A stretch of 64,000 nucleotides of DNA from Photorhabdus australis DSM 17609 (GCF_000711895.1 NZ_JONO01000008.1:62001-126000); one strand, 5' to 3'; counted from the stretch's first letter, positions 29,186-40,227 are shown. The notes: generated from the letters alone by a model not told the origin. Translations and numbers: made by a program.

Positions 29186-29836
29186 ATGGAAGCTTATAAC
29201 CCTCCCACCAATCCCTGGCTACATGTGCTCTATCAGGATCAGCATATTATTGTGGTCAATAAACCCAGTGGGCTACTCTCTGTTCCTGGCCGAACAGAGG
29301 AACACAAAGACAGCATTATGACGCGGATACAACAACAGTTTCCTGCTGCAGAATCTGTTCACCGGTTGGATATGGCAACCAGCGGCATAATGGTAGTTGC
29401 ACTGACCAAAGATGCAGAGCGTGAATTGAAGCGCCAGTTCCGTGAACGGGAACCGAAAAAAACCTATATTGCGCGAGTTTGGGGATATCTAAAGCCAGAA
29501 ACTGGCACAGTTGATCTTCCCCTGATTTGTGACTGGCCAAACCGACCAAAGCAGAAAGTGTGTTTTGAAACTGGGAAATCAGCGCAGACTGAATATGAAG
29601 TACTCGCTTACGAAGATCAAGCAACCAGAGTTAAGCTCTCACCAATAACAGGTCGTTCACATCAGCTTAGAGTACATATGCTAGCTCTTGAGCACCCTAT
29701 TCTGGGAGACCGGTTTTATGCTCATCAGCAGGCAAGAGCAATGGCGCCTCGCCTGCAATTACATGCACAGGAGCTATATATCACCCACCCGGCCCATGGA
29801 ACTCCAATGCATTTTCAATGCACAGCTGATTTTTAA
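29186..29836 (+). CDS. rluA: Dual-specificity pseudouridine synthase RluA
   Basis: RluA isomerises U746 of 23S rRNA and U32 of several tRNAs. The catalytic motif is VHRLDMATSGIMVVAL with Asp62; other family blocks are KPSGLLSVPGR, REPKKTYIARVWG and GRSHQLRVHMLALEHPILGD. The start is ATG 29186 (MEAYNPPTNPWLHVLYQD), with GGAG upstream. A longer frame from 29024 only translates the ERIC element and is not credible. 216 residues; the E. coli protein is 219. Confidence 0.95.
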   Translation: MEAYNPPTNPWLHVLYQDQHIIVVNKPSGLLSVPGRTEEHKDSIMTRIQQQFPAAESVHRLDMATSGIMVVALTKDAERELKRQFREREPKKTYIARVWGYLKPETGTVDLPLICDWPNRPKQKVCFETGKSAQTEYEVLAYEDQATRVKLSPITGRSHQLRVHMLALEHPILGDRFYAHQQARAMAPRLQLHAQELYITHPAHGTPMHFQCTADF

Positions 29837-29929
29837 TCAGTTGACAAATACAGTAATCGAATCTAATGAAGCCAATATCAAACACAAAGCTACGCCAAAA
29901 CCACCCAAGAGAGCACGGATATTTGCCAT
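29837..29929 (-). CDS. Candidate 30-residue membrane microprotein
   Basis: A 30-codon frame, MANIRALLGGFGVALCLILA then SLDSITVFVN, with one probable transmembrane helix (about 7-27). The ATG has a GGGGG Shine-Dalgarno-like run 9 nt upstream. A candidate promoter (TTGAGT, revcomp 30005-30010; TAAAAT, 29983-29988; 16-bp spacer) lies about 50 bp further up. The stop codon abuts the rluA stop tail to tail. The frame lies on the same strand as djlA, beyond a hairpin at 30017-30036. I do not recognise a family. Coding potential rests on start signals and composition only. Confidence 0.4.
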   Translation of the reverse strand: MANIRALLGGFGVALCLILASLDSITVFVN

Positions 29930-30016
29930 CTTTTGTATCCCCCTTTAGTTAAAGTAAAAAATAAATCATAAAAACATCTAATATTTTAGAGAATTAAAAA
30001 ATAAACTCAATAACGG

Positions 30017-30036
30017 TAGGGGAGGTTATTCCCCTA
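30017..30036 (-). terminator. Hairpin downstream of djlA
   Basis: TAGGGGA (30017-30023) pairs with TCCCCTA (30030-30036) across a 6-nt loop, 38 bp past the djlA stop. There is no immediate T run on the minus side, so it is a weak terminator or an mRNA-end stabiliser. Confidence 0.4.
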
Positions 30037-30073
30037 TGTATTTAATAAAATGTTTTTTAAAAAGAAAATTCGA

Positions 30074-30892
30074 TTACTTAAAACCTCTTTCTTTTTTAAT
30101 GAGATCATACGCAGCCTGAATTGACTGGGCTTTTTGTTTAGCAATTTCCATCATTTCCGGTGGTAAACCTTTTGCCACCAGCTTATCTGGATGGTGCTCA
30201 CTCATCAGTTTGCGATAGGCGCGTTTAATCATTGTCACATCGTCATTTTCAGCTACACCCAGTACCTTACAAGCATCTGCCAATGTTGGCCCCTGAGCGG
30301 CTCTCTGATAGCCACCATACTGTTGTTGCCACTCTTCGCCACCACCGAAATTGCGGCCACCTTCCATCATGGCAAGGAATTGTTCAAATTGGTTACGAGA
30401 GATCCCAAGTTCATCAGCTATGATAAACAGCACTTTCCTCTCATTCGGATGCAACTGACCATCAGAAAATGCAGTCTGTAACTGAATTTCCAAAAACATC
30501 CGCACTAAATCAGACCGTCCAAAACAGGCACGACGTAATTGTCTCAATGTCTCACGCAAAGGAAAATTGGGCTCTTTACCCTCACGAAAAGCTTGCTGAG
30601 CCGCTATTCGAGCTTGCCCATGAAGTTGCATTCGGTCCATTAACCGGCTGGCGAGCTGGATATCTGTTTCAGTTACCCGTCCTTTTGATTTAGTTATATG
30701 CCCCATCACTTGAAAAGTACTACTAAAAAATAGTGTCTGACGAGACTGATTATTTGCAAAAAACCCCTGGCTTCTGCGTACACTGGCCCTATCAAACATA
30801 TGACCGATAAATAAACCAATGACAATGCCCCAGAAACCTGCTCCAGATATCACGCCAAAGATCAATCCAACCAATTTTCCCCAATAATGCAT
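30074..30892 (-). CDS. djlA: DnaJ-like membrane co-chaperone DjlA
   Basis: DjlA is an inner-membrane J protein that stimulates DnaK from the cytosolic face. The single N-terminal membrane helix is glycine-rich ([24 protein letters not shown]), typical of the family's dimerising segment. A central TerB-like domain (about 55-190) is followed by a C-terminal J domain (about 205-272) with the HPD tripeptide in [17 protein letters not shown]. 272 residues; E. coli, 271. It is divergent from lptD, as in E. coli. DnaJ, the other J protein of this window, starts at 63,999. Confidence 0.95.
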   Translation of the reverse strand: MHYWGKLVGLIFGVISGAGFWGIVIGLFIGHMFDRASVRRSQGFFANNQSRQTLFFSSTFQVMGHITKSKGRVTETDIQLASRLMDRMQLHGQARIAAQQAFREGKEPNFPLRETLRQLRRACFGRSDLVRMFLEIQLQTAFSDGQLHPNERKVLFIIADELGISRNQFEQFLAMMEGGRNFGGGEEWQQQYGGYQRAAQGPTLADACKVLGVAENDDVTMIKRAYRKLMSEHHPDKLVAKGLPPEMMEIAKQKAQSIQAAYDLIKKERGFK

Positions 30893-31075
30893 ATACTCCT
30901 CAATTCACCAATGCCCTGAGCGCAATTTTGCATTATCATACTATTCATTCAGCTCCGTGCCTAACGGCAAGATAAGTAAAGGTGTGACTTTACGCTGGCG
31001 CATATTCATCGAGTGCGCTAGTCTCTTGAGGTTTGCCGGCATAATGCCACTGATGACGGAACCGCATAAATATCT

Positions 31076-33430
31076 ATGAAGAAATGTTATCCAACTTTGC
31101 TGGCCACAACGGTATGGGCCGCACTTTATAGTCAGCATGCACATGCTGATCTCGCAGCACAATGTATGCTGGGTATACCTATCTATGATCAGCCAATCAT
31201 TAATGGCGATCCCAATCAATTACCTGTCAATATTCTGGCTGATGATTCACGTGCAGATTATCCACGCTCTGCTGAGTTCAGCGGTAATGTCAATGTTAAG
31301 CAAGGTAATAAAACATTGACCGCAGATAAGGTACAACTTGATCAAACAGAAGGTGAAGTTCCAGTAAGGACTGTTACTGCAACGGGTAATGTTCATTACA
31401 ATGATCCGCAAATTATTCTAAAAGGTCCACGCGCCTGGTCTAATTTAAATAATAAAGATACAGATGTTGAGCAAAGTGATTATCAAATGGTCGGGCGTCA
31501 GGGGCGTGGTACCGCAGATAAAATGAAGTTACGCGGTGCAAACCGTTATACCATTATGGATAACGGTACTTTTACTTCTTGCCTGCCGGGTAATGATAGT
31601 TGGAGCGTTGTTGGTTCTGAAGTCATTCTCGACCGTGAAGAAGAAGTGGCCGAAATATGGAATGCTCGTTTCAGAGTAGTTAATGTTCCGATATTTTACA
31701 GTCCATATCTTCAATTACCGATCGGTAGTAAACGCCGCTCCGGTTTTCTTATTCCTAACGCCAACTATTCCAAAAATGACGGCGTTACATTTCTGCTGCC
31801 CTATTACTGGAATATCGCACCAAATTACGATGCTACGATTACGCCGCACTATATCAGTCAACGCGGTTTAAAACTGAATAATGAATTCCGTTATTTAACT
31901 AAAGCAGGTACAGGTACACTGGCACTGGACTGGCTGAATAATGACAAACAGTATATCGAGGATAAAAAGACCGGAACTCGTACTGCCAGAGAGAGTGATA
32001 ATCGCTGGTTATTTTACTGGAATCATAGTGGTGTTATGGATCAGGTATGGCGTTTTAATATCGACTATACCAAGGTCAGCGATCCTGGATATTTTTCTGA
32101 CTTCTCTTCTCAATATGGCTCTACCACTGATGGCTACGCTACACAAAAATTCAGCTTGGGATATGCTCAACAAAACTGGAATGCCACATTATCAACTAAA
32201 CAGTTCCAGATATTCTCAACCGGCGGTAACAAAAATGCTTATCGAGCAGAGCCACAATTGGATCTGAATTATTATAAAAACGATCTGGGTCCATTTGATT
32301 TTCGTATCCATGGTCAAGTGGTAAAACTTACCAGCACGGAGAAAAATAACCCTGAAGCAGCCCGTTGGCATCTGGAACCATCCATTAATCTGCCGCTCTC
32401 CAATGGCTGGGCCAGTATCAATAACGAAGTTAAATTGATGGCAACCCACTATCAACAGGATATTCCTGACATCAGAAAAAATTCTGAGTTAAAAGAATCT
32501 GTTAACCGGGTTCTGCCACAGTTTAAAAGTGAAGCCAAAATGGTGTTTGAACGTTCAATGTATATGAACAGCGATTACACCCAAACGCTAGAGCCGCAGA
32601 TTCAGTATCTGTATGTGCCATATAAGAACCAAGATAATATCAATAACTACGATTCGGCACTGTTACAGGCTGATTATACAGGTCTGTTCCGTGACCGCTT
32701 TTACGGTGGTTTAGACCGCATTTCATCCGCAAATCAGGTTACTACCGGTCTGACCACTCGTATTTATGATGAAGATTTAGTTGAACGTTTTAATCTGTCA
32801 TTAGGTCAAACTTACTATTTTGAGCGCCCACGTACTGGTACCAATAAGGAAAATCTCATCAATAGTAAAGATGGGTCAGATATGATGGCCTGGGCTGGTG
32901 ACACCTACTGGAGGATTAATGATTCTTGGGGCTTGAAAGGTGGCTTACAGTACGATAGCCGCCTGAGCAGCGTGACAATGGGGAATGCTGTACTGGAATA
33001 TCGCCGTGATGATGATAGGCTTGTGCAATTGAACTACCGTTTTGTTGACCGAGATTATATCCAGGCAACCCGTTTGCGAACCTGGGATCAAAAAGTAGCA
33101 ACTGCCCCCGCATTTCAGCAAGGGATTTCTCAAATTGGTTTAGTTGCAAGCTGGCCGTTAAATGATCGCTGGGGTTTAGTTGGTGCTTACTACTATGATA
33201 CGAAGAAACAGCAACCCGCAAGTCAGCTGGTAGGCTTGCAATACAATACCTGTTGCTGGGCAGTTAACGTCGGCTATGAGCGCAAGATCATTGGCTGGAA
33301 AGATGATAGTAGCGAATATGACGACAAATGGTCATTTAACTTTGAACTCAGAGGCTTAAGTAACAATCATAGTCTGGGTAGCCAGAAAATGTTGCAGTCT
33401 GGCATCATGCCATACCAACGCGCATTTTGA
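31076..33430 (+). CDS. lptD: LPS-assembly outer-membrane protein LptD
   Basis: LptD is the beta-barrel that inserts lipopolysaccharide into the outer leaflet together with LptE. A signal peptide ends near YSQHAHA. The N-terminal OstA-like domain (about 55-190) precedes the barrel, which ends in phenylalanine (MPYQRAF). The four cysteines that form the two interdomain disulfides are kept: Cys30 (AAQCMLG), Cys169 (FTSCLPG) and Cys726-Cys727 (YNTCCWAV). 784 residues; also called imp or ostA. It heads the cluster lptD-surA-pdxA-rsmA-apaG-apaH; SurA, the next gene product, helps fold LptD. Confidence 0.96.
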   Translation: MKKCYPTLLATTVWAALYSQHAHADLAAQCMLGIPIYDQPIINGDPNQLPVNILADDSRADYPRSAEFSGNVNVKQGNKTLTADKVQLDQTEGEVPVRTVTATGNVHYNDPQIILKGPRAWSNLNNKDTDVEQSDYQMVGRQGRGTADKMKLRGANRYTIMDNGTFTSCLPGNDSWSVVGSEVILDREEEVAEIWNARFRVVNVPIFYSPYLQLPIGSKRRSGFLIPNANYSKNDGVTFLLPYYWNIAPNYDATITPHYISQRGLKLNNEFRYLTKAGTGTLALDWLNNDKQYIEDKKTGTRTARESDNRWLFYWNHSGVMDQVWRFNIDYTKVSDPGYFSDFSSQYGSTTDGYATQKFSLGYAQQNWNATLSTKQFQIFSTGGNKNAYRAEPQLDLNYYKNDLGPFDFRIHGQVVKLTSTEKNNPEAARWHLEPSINLPLSNGWASINNEVKLMATHYQQDIPDIRKNSELKESVNRVLPQFKSEAKMVFERSMYMNSDYTQTLEPQIQYLYVPYKNQDNINNYDSALLQADYTGLFRDRFYGGLDRISSANQVTTGLTTRIYDEDLVERFNLSLGQTYYFERPRTGTNKENLINSKDGSDMMAWAGDTYWRINDSWGLKGGLQYDSRLSSVTMGNAVLEYRRDDDRLVQLNYRFVDRDYIQATRLRTWDQKVATAPAFQQGISQIGLVASWPLNDRWGLVGAYYYDTKKQQPASQLVGLQYNTCCWAVNVGYERKIIGWKDDSSEYDDKWSFNFELRGLSNNHSLGSQKMLQSGIMPYQRAF

Positions 33431-33499
33431 TGTTAATAACACTTTGATATTAAACACTATAAATCCGCTAATGCGGAATTTACATATGATGGAAAAAGT

Positions 33500-34801
33500 A
33501 TGAAGAACTGGAGAACTCTCATTCTTGGATTGATGTTTTCAGTAAGTACTGCCTTCGCTGCGCCTCAACAAATGGATAAAATTGCTGCGGTTGTTAATAA
33601 CGGGGTAGTTCTGGAAAGCGACATCAACAACCTCTTACAGTCCGTTAGACGGGATGCACAACATGCTGGCCAGCAAATACCGGACGAACAAACGCTACAT
33701 CATCAGATCCTTGAGCGACTGATTATGGATAATATCTTGTTGCAAATGGCAAAGCAGATGGGGATCACTATTTCTGATCAGACACTGAACTCTACCATTG
33801 CCAATATTGCAGCCCAGAACCACATAACAGTGGATCAAATGAAACACCGTATCATTGCTGACGGAATGAGTTTCGATACTTACCGGAATCAGATTCGTAA
33901 AGAGATGCTGATAGCAGAAGTGCGCAACAATGAAGTTCGCCGTCGTGTCACGATCCTGCCGCAAGAAATCGATACCTTAGCGAAACAGATTAGTAACCAA
34001 AATGCTAATGATAGTGAGCTGAACATCAGCCACATTCTGATCCCATTGCCAGAAAATCCTGATCAGGCACAAATGGAAAAAGCCACAGCAGTAGTACACA
34101 AAATTATGTCTGAGCTCAAGAATGGCGTTGATTTTGGTAAATTGGCTATCGCCTATTCCGCTGATCCACAAGCCCTGAAAGGCGGTAATATGGGTTGGAG
34201 TAAGCTTCAGGAATTACCAACCCTGTTCGCTGCACAACTACAATCAGCACCGAAAGGCGCTATCGTTGGCCCAATTCGTTCCGGTGTTGGCTTCCATATC
34301 CTCAAGGTAAATGATATCCGTGGTGGTAATGCAACAATCGCAGTTACTGAAGTTCATGCCCGCCATATTCTACTGAGAATTTCTCCTGTCATGACCGATG
34401 AGCAAGCACGAGCCAAGTTGCAACAAATCGCCAGCGATATTCGCAGTGGAAAAACTGATTTTGCCGATGCAGCAAAAGAGTTTTCAGAAGATCCTGGTTC
34501 AGCCTTGCGTGGAGGTGATCTCGGCTGGAGTACACCTGATATTTTCGACCCTGCTTTCCGTGACGCGTTAATGCGATTGAATAAAGGTGAAATCAGCCAA
34601 CCTATTCATTCATCTTTCGGCTGGCATCTGATCCAACTGCTGGACACCCGCAAAGTTGATAAAACAGATGTCACCCAAAAAGATCGTGCTTACCGTATGT
34701 TATTCAACCGTAAATTCACTGAAGAAGCACAAAGCTGGATGCAAGAACAACGTGCCTCAGCTTATGTGAAAATTTTAGATGGCAGCGATGCACAACAATA
34801 A
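33500..34801 (+). CDS. surA: Periplasmic chaperone and peptidyl-prolyl isomerase SurA
   Basis: SurA escorts outer-membrane proteins such as LptD to the BAM complex. The signal peptide is [20 protein letters not shown]. An N-terminal chaperone module (about 25-170) is followed by two parvulin (PpiC) domains, the first around 175-275 ([31 protein letters not shown]) and the second around 285-385 ([32 protein letters not shown]), and a C-terminal helix. 433 residues, close to the 428 of E. coli. It lies 69 bp after lptD and overlaps pdxA. Confidence 0.96.
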   Translation: MKNWRTLILGLMFSVSTAFAAPQQMDKIAAVVNNGVVLESDINNLLQSVRRDAQHAGQQIPDEQTLHHQILERLIMDNILLQMAKQMGITISDQTLNSTIANIAAQNHITVDQMKHRIIADGMSFDTYRNQIRKEMLIAEVRNNEVRRRVTILPQEIDTLAKQISNQNANDSELNISHILIPLPENPDQAQMEKATAVVHKIMSELKNGVDFGKLAIAYSADPQALKGGNMGWSKLQELPTLFAAQLQSAPKGAIVGPIRSGVGFHILKVNDIRGGNATIAVTEVHARHILLRISPVMTDEQARAKLQQIASDIRSGKTDFADAAKEFSEDPGSALRGGDLGWSTPDIFDPAFRDALMRLNKGEISQPIHSSFGWHLIQLLDTRKVDKTDVTQKDRAYRMLFNRKFTEEAQSWMQEQRASAYVKILDGSDAQQ

Positions 34802-35780
34802 ACCTATTGTTATTACCCCCGGCGAGCCCGCCGGGGTTGGGCCCGATTTAATTATCGTTCTTGCTCAGCAAAGTTGGCCAATACAATTGGTCGCCTGTGC
34901 AGATCCCAACTTACTTCTGGACAGAGCCAGACAGCTCAATTTTCCTTTGCAATTACACGAATATTCTCCGAATACAGCACCAGAACCACAAGCTGCCGGA
35001 ACATTGACAATATTGCCAGTTCCTCTTCATTCGCCAGTGGTCGCTGGTGAACTAAATCGGGAAAATGGCAGATATGTCACTGAAACTCTGGCAAGAGCCT
35101 GTGACGGTTGTTTGAGCGGAGAATTTTCAGCGTTAGTCACAGGACCAGTTCATAAAGGAAACATCAATGATGCTGGTGTGCCTTTTATCGGCCACACTGA
35201 ATTCTTTGCCGATCGCAGTGGATGCCAGCGGGTTGTCATGATGCTTGCTACAGAGGAACTCCGCGTTGCTCTGGCAACCACCCATCTACCCATTGTTGAT
35301 GTGCCAAAATCCATTACTTTCGATAGCTTGCGGGAAGTCATCACGATCCTTAATCATGACTTAAAAACAAAGTTTGGCCTGCCAAGACCCTGTATTTATG
35401 TTTGTGGTTTAAATCCCCATGCAGGAGAAAGCGGTCATATGGGACATGAAGAGATTGATGTCATTATTCCTGCATTAGAAAGTCTGAGAGCAGAAGGCAT
35501 TGTACTGGAAGGTCCCTTACCAGCAGATACCCTGTTTCAGCCCAAATATCTTCAACATGCTGACGCTGTCCTTTCGATGTATCACGATCAGGGGCTGCCT
35601 GTGCTAAAATATCAAGGTTTTGGCAGAGCTGTGAATATTACGTTGGGCCTGCCGTTTATCCGTACTTCTGTCGATCATGGCACAGCATTGGAATTGGCTG
35701 GTAAAGGTCAAGCTGATGTGGGAAGCTTTATTACCGCATTGAATTTAGCAATTAAAATGATACAAAACAGTAATGAATAA
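34788..35780 (+). CDS. pdxA: 4-hydroxythreonine-4-phosphate dehydrogenase PdxA
   Basis: PdxA oxidises 4-phosphohydroxy-L-threonine in the DXP-dependent pathway to pyridoxal phosphate. Family blocks are [61 protein letters not shown] and [20 protein letters not shown]. The start at ATG 34788 gives the same spacing to ITPGEP as in E. coli (330 residues); an ATG at 34779 is also possible. Both lie inside surA (overlap 14 or more bp), and neither has a strong ribosome-binding site, which suggests coupling. It overlaps rsmA by 8 bp. Confidence 0.95.
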   Translation: MHNNKPIVITPGEPAGVGPDLIIVLAQQSWPIQLVACADPNLLLDRARQLNFPLQLHEYSPNTAPEPQAAGTLTILPVPLHSPVVAGELNRENGRYVTETLARACDGCLSGEFSALVTGPVHKGNINDAGVPFIGHTEFFADRSGCQRVVMMLATEELRVALATTHLPIVDVPKSITFDSLREVITILNHDLKTKFGLPRPCIYVCGLNPHAGESGHMGHEEIDVIIPALESLRAEGIVLEGPLPADTLFQPKYLQHADAVLSMYHDQGLPVLKYQGFGRAVNITLGLPFIRTSVDHGTALELAGKGQADVGSFITALNLAIKMIQNSNE

Positions 35781-36591
35781 CAGAGTCCACCAAGGGCACT
35801 TCGCCCGTAAACGCTTCGGGCAAAACTTTTTAACCGATCAATTTGTCATTGATAGTATTGTTGCAGCTATCAACCCACAACCAGGCCAGGCCGTGTTGGA
35901 AATTGGCCCTGGTCTTGGTGCATTGACTGAACCGGTTGGAAAGCGCATGGATAAAATGACTGTGGTTGAACTTGACCGAGATCTGGCAGCGCGCCTGCAA
36001 GTTCATCCACAACTAAAAGATAAACTTACCATTATCCAACAAGACGCAATGACCGTTAATTTTGGCGAACTGTCTCAACAAAGAGGGCTGCCACTGCGGG
36101 TCTTTGGTAATTTACCTTATAATATTTCTACGCCATTAATGTTCCACCTTTTTAGCTATACTGATGCTATTGCTGATATGCATTTTATGCTGCAAAAAGA
36201 GGTCGTTAACCGTCTGGTAGCTGGTCCCGGCAGTAAAGCCTTTGGACGTTTAAGTGTCATGGCCCAATACTACTGTCAGGTTATTCCGGTGCTGGAAGTA
36301 CCACCAACAGCATTTACTCCCGCACCTAAAGTCGATTCAGCCGTTGTACGTCTGATACCGCATAAAAGCATACCTTACCCGGTCAAAAATATTCGTATGC
36401 TGAGCAGGATCACCACTCAAGCGTTCAACCAAAGGCGTAAAACTATCCGTAACAGCCTGGGTGATCTTTTCACTGTGGAACAACTCACCGGATTTGGTAT
36501 CGACTCAAGTACACGTGCAGAGAATATTTCTGTTGAACAATACTGCAAAATGGCAAACTATCTATCGGAACAACCTGAAATGCAGTTATAA
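35773..36591 (+). CDS. rsmA: 16S rRNA dimethyladenosine transferase RsmA (KsgA)
   Basis: RsmA dimethylates A1518 and A1519 of 16S rRNA late in 30S assembly. Visible motifs: [10 protein letters not shown] near the start, SAM-binding [13 protein letters not shown], acidic VVELDRDLA, catalytic [10 protein letters not shown] (NLPY), and C-terminal [14 protein letters not shown]. 272 residues, against 273 in E. coli. It overlaps the end of pdxA by 8 bp and is followed by apaG after 12 bp. Confidence 0.96.
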   Translation: MNNRVHQGHFARKRFGQNFLTDQFVIDSIVAAINPQPGQAVLEIGPGLGALTEPVGKRMDKMTVVELDRDLAARLQVHPQLKDKLTIIQQDAMTVNFGELSQQRGLPLRVFGNLPYNISTPLMFHLFSYTDAIADMHFMLQKEVVNRLVAGPGSKAFGRLSVMAQYYCQVIPVLEVPPTAFTPAPKVDSAVVRLIPHKSIPYPVKNIRMLSRITTQAFNQRRKTIRNSLGDLFTVEQLTGFGIDSSTRAENISVEQYCKMANYLSEQPEMQL

Positions 36592-36603
36592 CAGGAGTCA
36601 ATC

Positions 36604-36981
36604 ATGATTAATGCGCCCAGAGTTTCTATTCAAGTACAAAGTGTTTATGTAGAAAGCCAATCGTCTCCCGAACAACAACGTTTCGTTTTTGCCTATACAA
36701 TCACTATCCGCAATCTTGGGCGCGAACCGGTTCAACTGCTTAACCGTTACTGGCTAATTACCAACGGTGATAACCATCAAACTGAAGTCCAAGGGGAAGG
36801 CGTTGTTGGTGAGCAACCAGTAATCCTGCCAGGTACAGAATACCGTTACACTAGTGGCGCTATATTGGAAACACCTTTGGGTACGATGGAAGGCCATTAT
36901 GAAATGGTCGATCACAATGGTGATTCATTCCGCGTTGACATTCCGGTTTTTAGGCTGGCTATACCAACTTTGATTAATTAA
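36604..36981 (+). CDS. apaG: ApaG (Co2+/Mg2+ efflux-associated protein)
   Basis: A 125-residue protein matching the ApaG family of small immunoglobulin-fold beta proteins, with the blocks [45 protein letters not shown] and [11 protein letters not shown]. Its biochemical role in enterobacteria is not settled; mutants in Salmonella show altered cobalt/magnesium phenotypes. An AGGAG ribosome-binding site precedes the ATG. It lies between rsmA and apaH, as in E. coli, and the 2-bp gap to apaH indicates coupling. Confidence 0.95.
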   Translation: MINAPRVSIQVQSVYVESQSSPEQQRFVFAYTITIRNLGREPVQLLNRYWLITNGDNHQTEVQGEGVVGEQPVILPGTEYRYTSGAILETPLGTMEGHYEMVDHNGDSFRVDIPVFRLAIPTLIN

Positions 36982-36983
36982 TT

Positions 36984-37814
36984 ATGTCTACATATCTCAT
37001 CGGTGATATTCATGGCTGCTATCATGAATTACGTGCTTTATTAACTAAAGTCAATTTTGATCCCAATAGAGATACATTGTGGCTGACAGGAGATCTTGTT
37101 GCCCGCGGCCCTGATTCCCTTGATGTTCTCCGATATGTTAAACAGTTGGGTTCAGCGGCAAAAATAGTATTAGGCAATCACGACCTTCATTTATTGGGAG
37201 TTTATGCCGGGATTAGCCGTAATAAACCCAAAGATAAAGTCGATGAGTTACTATCTGCTCCAGATGCTGACGAATTAATTAATTGGTTACGTAAGCAACC
37301 GCTATTACAAATCGACAATGACCTGAAACTGATCATGACTCACGCGGGTCTCACACCTCAATGGGATCTGGAAACCGCTAAAATGTGCGCCCTCGAAGTT
37401 GAAACTATGCTCAGCAGTAGCAGCTATCCCCTGTTTATTGATTCAATGTATGGGGATATGCCAAACAACTGGTCGCCGGAGCTATCTGGACTGGCACGTT
37501 TACGTTTCAGTACGAACGCATTGACACGTATGCGTTACTGCTTTCCTAATGGTCAATTAGATATGGTTTGCAAGGATAAACCCGAGAATGCGCCTGTGCC
37601 ACTACAGCCTTGGTTTAAGCTACCTCAGCAGATCCCCGAAGAGTATTCTATTGTTTTCGGCCACTGGGCATCACTGGAAGGTCAAGGAACACCGGGCAGA
37701 TTTTATGCATTGGATACCGGTTGTTGCTGGGGAGGCAAACTGACAATGCTGCGTTGGGAAGATAAGCAATATTTTACTCAACCATCGTTGTCAGCAATAA
37801 AAAAGTCGTATTAA
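36984..37814 (+). CDS. apaH: Diadenosine tetraphosphatase ApaH
   Basis: ApaH hydrolyses Ap4A symmetrically to two ADP and removes Np4 caps from RNA. The metallophosphatase signature runs [39 protein letters not shown] and [11 protein letters not shown]. 276 residues, near the E. coli length. It ends the lptD-surA-pdxA-rsmA-apaG-apaH cluster and converges on folA, with a hairpin terminator between them. Confidence 0.96.
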   Translation: MSTYLIGDIHGCYHELRALLTKVNFDPNRDTLWLTGDLVARGPDSLDVLRYVKQLGSAAKIVLGNHDLHLLGVYAGISRNKPKDKVDELLSAPDADELINWLRKQPLLQIDNDLKLIMTHAGLTPQWDLETAKMCALEVETMLSSSSYPLFIDSMYGDMPNNWSPELSGLARLRFSTNALTRMRYCFPNGQLDMVCKDKPENAPVPLQPWFKLPQQIPEEYSIVFGHWASLEGQGTPGRFYALDTGCCWGGKLTMLRWEDKQYFTQPSLSAIKKSY

Positions 37815-37820
37815 GACCAG

Positions 37821-37852
37821 ACACGCCGTGAAAAAACCATCGGCGTGTTTTA
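37821..37852 (+). terminator. Intrinsic terminator of apaH (convergent with folA)
   Basis: ACACGCCG (37821-37828) pairs perfectly with CGGCGTGT (37841-37848), followed by TTTAT. The 12-nt loop contains an A6 run that becomes T6 on the other strand. Confidence 0.75.
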
Positions 37853-37856
37853 TCAA

Positions 37857-38342
37857 TTAGGTACGTCGTTGTAAAACCTCAAAGCAGTAGCTGTGAGAAT
37901 TTAATTCATCCGCGTCGTGGTATTCAGTAAATTCAGAATCCCATTCATCTGGTTCGTAGTCAGGAAAATACGTATCACCTATCACCTCTGCATCAACATG
38001 AGTTAGATACATACGGTTAGCCAATGAGATAAATTGGTTATAAATTTTACCACCGCCGATAACCATAATCTCTTCAGCATCACCTGCTACAGCCAGTGCT
38101 TCATCAACTGAGCTTACCCAGGTTACACGCTCATCATCACCCGGTTGATTACTCAGTACAATATTGAGCCGTCCTGGTAATGGTCGGCCAATGGACTCAT
38201 AAGTTACTCGCCCCATAATGACTGGTTTATTCAGTGTATTACGTTTAAACCAGGCCAGATCCCCCGGCAGATTCCACGGCATTGTCTTATCCATGCCGAT
38301 GATCCGATCCATAGCTAAAGCAGCGATCAAGCTGATATTCAT
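37857..38342 (-). CDS. folA: Dihydrofolate reductase
   Basis: FolA reduces dihydrofolate to tetrahydrofolate with NADPH, closing the cycle opened by ThyA. The N-terminus [36 protein letters not shown] (start and end only matter: catalytic Asp27 equivalent in PGDLAWFK) is chromosomal DHFR type, with [18 protein letters not shown], the NADPH loop [13 protein letters not shown] and the C-terminal [12 protein letters not shown]. 161 residues, against 159 in E. coli. It is monocistronic and converges with apaH. Confidence 0.96.
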   Translation of the reverse strand: MNISLIAALAMDRIIGMDKTMPWNLPGDLAWFKRNTLNKPVIMGRVTYESIGRPLPGRLNIVLSNQPGDDERVTWVSSVDEALAVAGDAEEIMVIGGGKIYNQFISLANRMYLTHVDAEVIGDTYFPDYEPDEWDSEFTEYHDADELNSHSYCFEVLQRRT

Positions 38343-38520
38343 TAAGTCACCTTATAGGCAAATAGTATAAAAATTGATGACACTATACGGAAAGGGATGT
38401 ACCCAGTCGATAGGATCAACGCTTTCTTAAGCATAAAAAATTAATTTATACTTAATTTGCCACTTAAGACATTCATTGATCTAAATAATAACAAATCTAA
38501 TATTAACTATAGGGTACATT

Positions 38521-39135
38521 ATGCTAGAAACATCATTAGTTGTTGCCATTATTTCAACGTTGGGAATGCTCTCTCCGGGTCCCGATTTCTTTCTAGTAGT
38601 TAAAAATGCCATACGTTATCAACGCCCCGCCGCGATGATGACGGTGATGGGTTTAATTGCCGCTATCGCCTGTCATATGTCTTACTGTGTCGCTGGATTG
38701 GCTCTTCTTATCACCACAACTCCGTGGCTGTTCAACCTGATGAAATATGCCGGAGCTGTCTATCTCATTTGGATTGGAATCAACAGTTTGCTTTCTCGCA
38801 ATGGGAATACCATCACTCTTGATGATCAGACACAACAGGTTGTTTCTTTTAAAAAAGCTTTTATGCAAGGATTTTTATGTAATCTGCTGAATCCTAAAGC
38901 AACTCTGTTCTTCCTGGCGATATTTACTCAAGTGCTGAATGTCAATTCCGGTGTTGGGGAGAAATTATGGTATGCCTTTATTATCTGGAGCCTGTCGATA
39001 ATCTATTGGCCACTATTGGTCATATTAATACAAAGTGCACCGGTACGCTGCGGATTAGCGAAGATTCAGAAGATTATTGATAAACTGCTTGGCGTTGTTT
39101 TGATTGGTTTAGGTGTCAAAGTAGCATGGGGATAA
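38521..39135 (+). CDS. LysE/RhtB-family amino-acid exporter
   Basis: A 204-residue membrane protein with about six hydrophobic segments and the LysE-family N-terminal motif (SPGPDFFLVVKNAIRYQR) plus the central LLNPKATLFFLAIFTQ. Such proteins export small amino acids or homoserine/threonine with proton exchange. The sequence resembles the RhtC and threonine-exporter group, but the substrate cannot be assigned. It is a single gene upstream of the AT-rich spacer; E. coli has different genes between folA and carB. Confidence 0.85.
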   Translation: MLETSLVVAIISTLGMLSPGPDFFLVVKNAIRYQRPAAMMTVMGLIAAIACHMSYCVAGLALLITTTPWLFNLMKYAGAVYLIWIGINSLLSRNGNTITLDDQTQQVVSFKKAFMQGFLCNLLNPKATLFFLAIFTQVLNVNSGVGEKLWYAFIIWSLSIIYWPLLVILIQSAPVRCGLAKIQKIIDKLLGVVLIGLGVKVAWG

Positions 39136-39177
39136 CAAGAGTTTATCCATCCCTTAACGTTTTCAATAAACATAAAA

Positions 39178-39201
39178 AAGTGCGTTTAATAAAGCGCACT
39201 T
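39178..39201. terminator. Hairpin terminator after the LysE-type gene
   Basis: AAGTGCGTTT (39178-39187) pairs with AAAGCGCACTT ending at 39201, with a 4-nt loop and one G-U pair. The T run (six) is on the minus-strand side; on the plus side a CAAAA follows, so it may work better against minus-strand transcription. Confidence 0.55.
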
Positions 39202-39203
39202 CA

Positions 39204-40177
39204 AAATCCAGCCACGATTTATTTAGAGATTTTGTTATTCCTGTTTCTTACAATCGATTATTTAATTAAATTTTAAAAAACCATTCCTCGGCTAAAAGCA
39301 TTATTAAAACCAGTTCATTTTACTAAATATATCTTTTGATTAATCTATTCATATTCTTACTTACCTTTTTTCAGATCTTAAACCCTTCCTCATTAACCTT
39401 TTCATCCCTTTTCTTATTACATAATTTTTATGGTTTTATTCATAATACGATAGCGGAATATGACCTTAATATAAGTGTTTATGGATAGTATTTTTTATTT
39501 GATAATTTCTTTCAATTCTATATTAATGATTAATCAACTTCGATCAAATACAATAAACCGCTTTAATGAAATTTAATTTATTAAGAAAAATCAATAACAT
39601 AAATAAAAAATTAATCTCAATACATTTTCTATTTTAAATACTCATGGTAGGTTAAATAAATGTAAAATAAACTGACGACGGTATTGAATATAAATATATT
39701 AAATATATTAAATATATTAAATATATTAAATAATCAGTTTTTTTAATTACATTTTACCTTTTAAAAATCATAAATTAATGAAAAAATATTTTTTAAGCTT
39801 AAAACCAGAGAAGGTAAAAGATAGGATAATTGAATTAAAGTTACAGTCTCAATTAATACCCATATTCTTTAATCATTCTTAATGATTATAAATAAACCAT
39901 TTTGTTATTTTTACGCAGTTAATTTACTTAATGAGGTTAATCCTGTTAAAGGTTTAAATACCATCTCATTCCCTTATTATTAGGTTAACTCGGTCATTTT
40001 GGTCACCCCATTAATCAACTTAACACCCGTTTTTCCTGACATTTTCTCTTCCAATATCAATAAAACGTCAAAGCTGGCATCAGGAACTATCTCAGTTTAA
40101 TTTACCTAAAGGTAACTATTCTCTCATCCGTTATACTCTGATCCCGACAACGATGGTAATGTAAGAACGAGTAAAAT
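39204..40177. other. AT-rich gene-free spacer before carB
   Basis: About 970 bp without a supportable gene and very rich in A and T. It contains a short 9-bp tandem repeat at 39692-39727. A 46-codon open stretch at 40024-40164 has no start codon near its beginning and no recognisable family. The spacer is framed by two similar GTGCG/CGCAC hairpins (39178-39201 and 40178-40203). In E. coli this interval holds other genes, so it is probably decayed DNA. Confidence 0.6.
39692..39727. repeat. Tandem 9-bp repeat AAATATATT, four copies
   Basis: Four perfect head-to-tail copies of AAATATATT followed by a partial fifth (AAATA). It is a simple-sequence tract in noncoding AT-rich DNA, likely variable in copy number between strains. 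Confidence 0.9.
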
Positions 40178-40203
40178 AAGGTGCGCTTAACAAAACGCAC
40201 CTT
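40178..40203 (-). terminator. Intrinsic terminator of carAB
   Basis: AAGGTGCG (40178-40185) pairs perfectly with CGCACCTT (40196-40203), with a 10-nt loop; on the minus strand the stem is followed by ATTTTAC. It lies 25 bp past the carB stop. Confidence 0.7.
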
Positions 40204-40227
40204 AGCTTCAGTTAGTCAAAATGCGGG

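Noticed and set aside
39692-39727. Possible iterons or CRISPR-like repeats
   Set aside because: Only a perfect 9-bp AT microsatellite without spacers, DnaA boxes or replication genes nearby.
40024-40164. 46-codon open stretch (…QELSQFNLPKGNYSLIRY…)
   Set aside because: It looks mildly protein-like, but there is no start codon near its beginning, no ribosome-binding site and no family I recognise; kept only as part of the spacer description.
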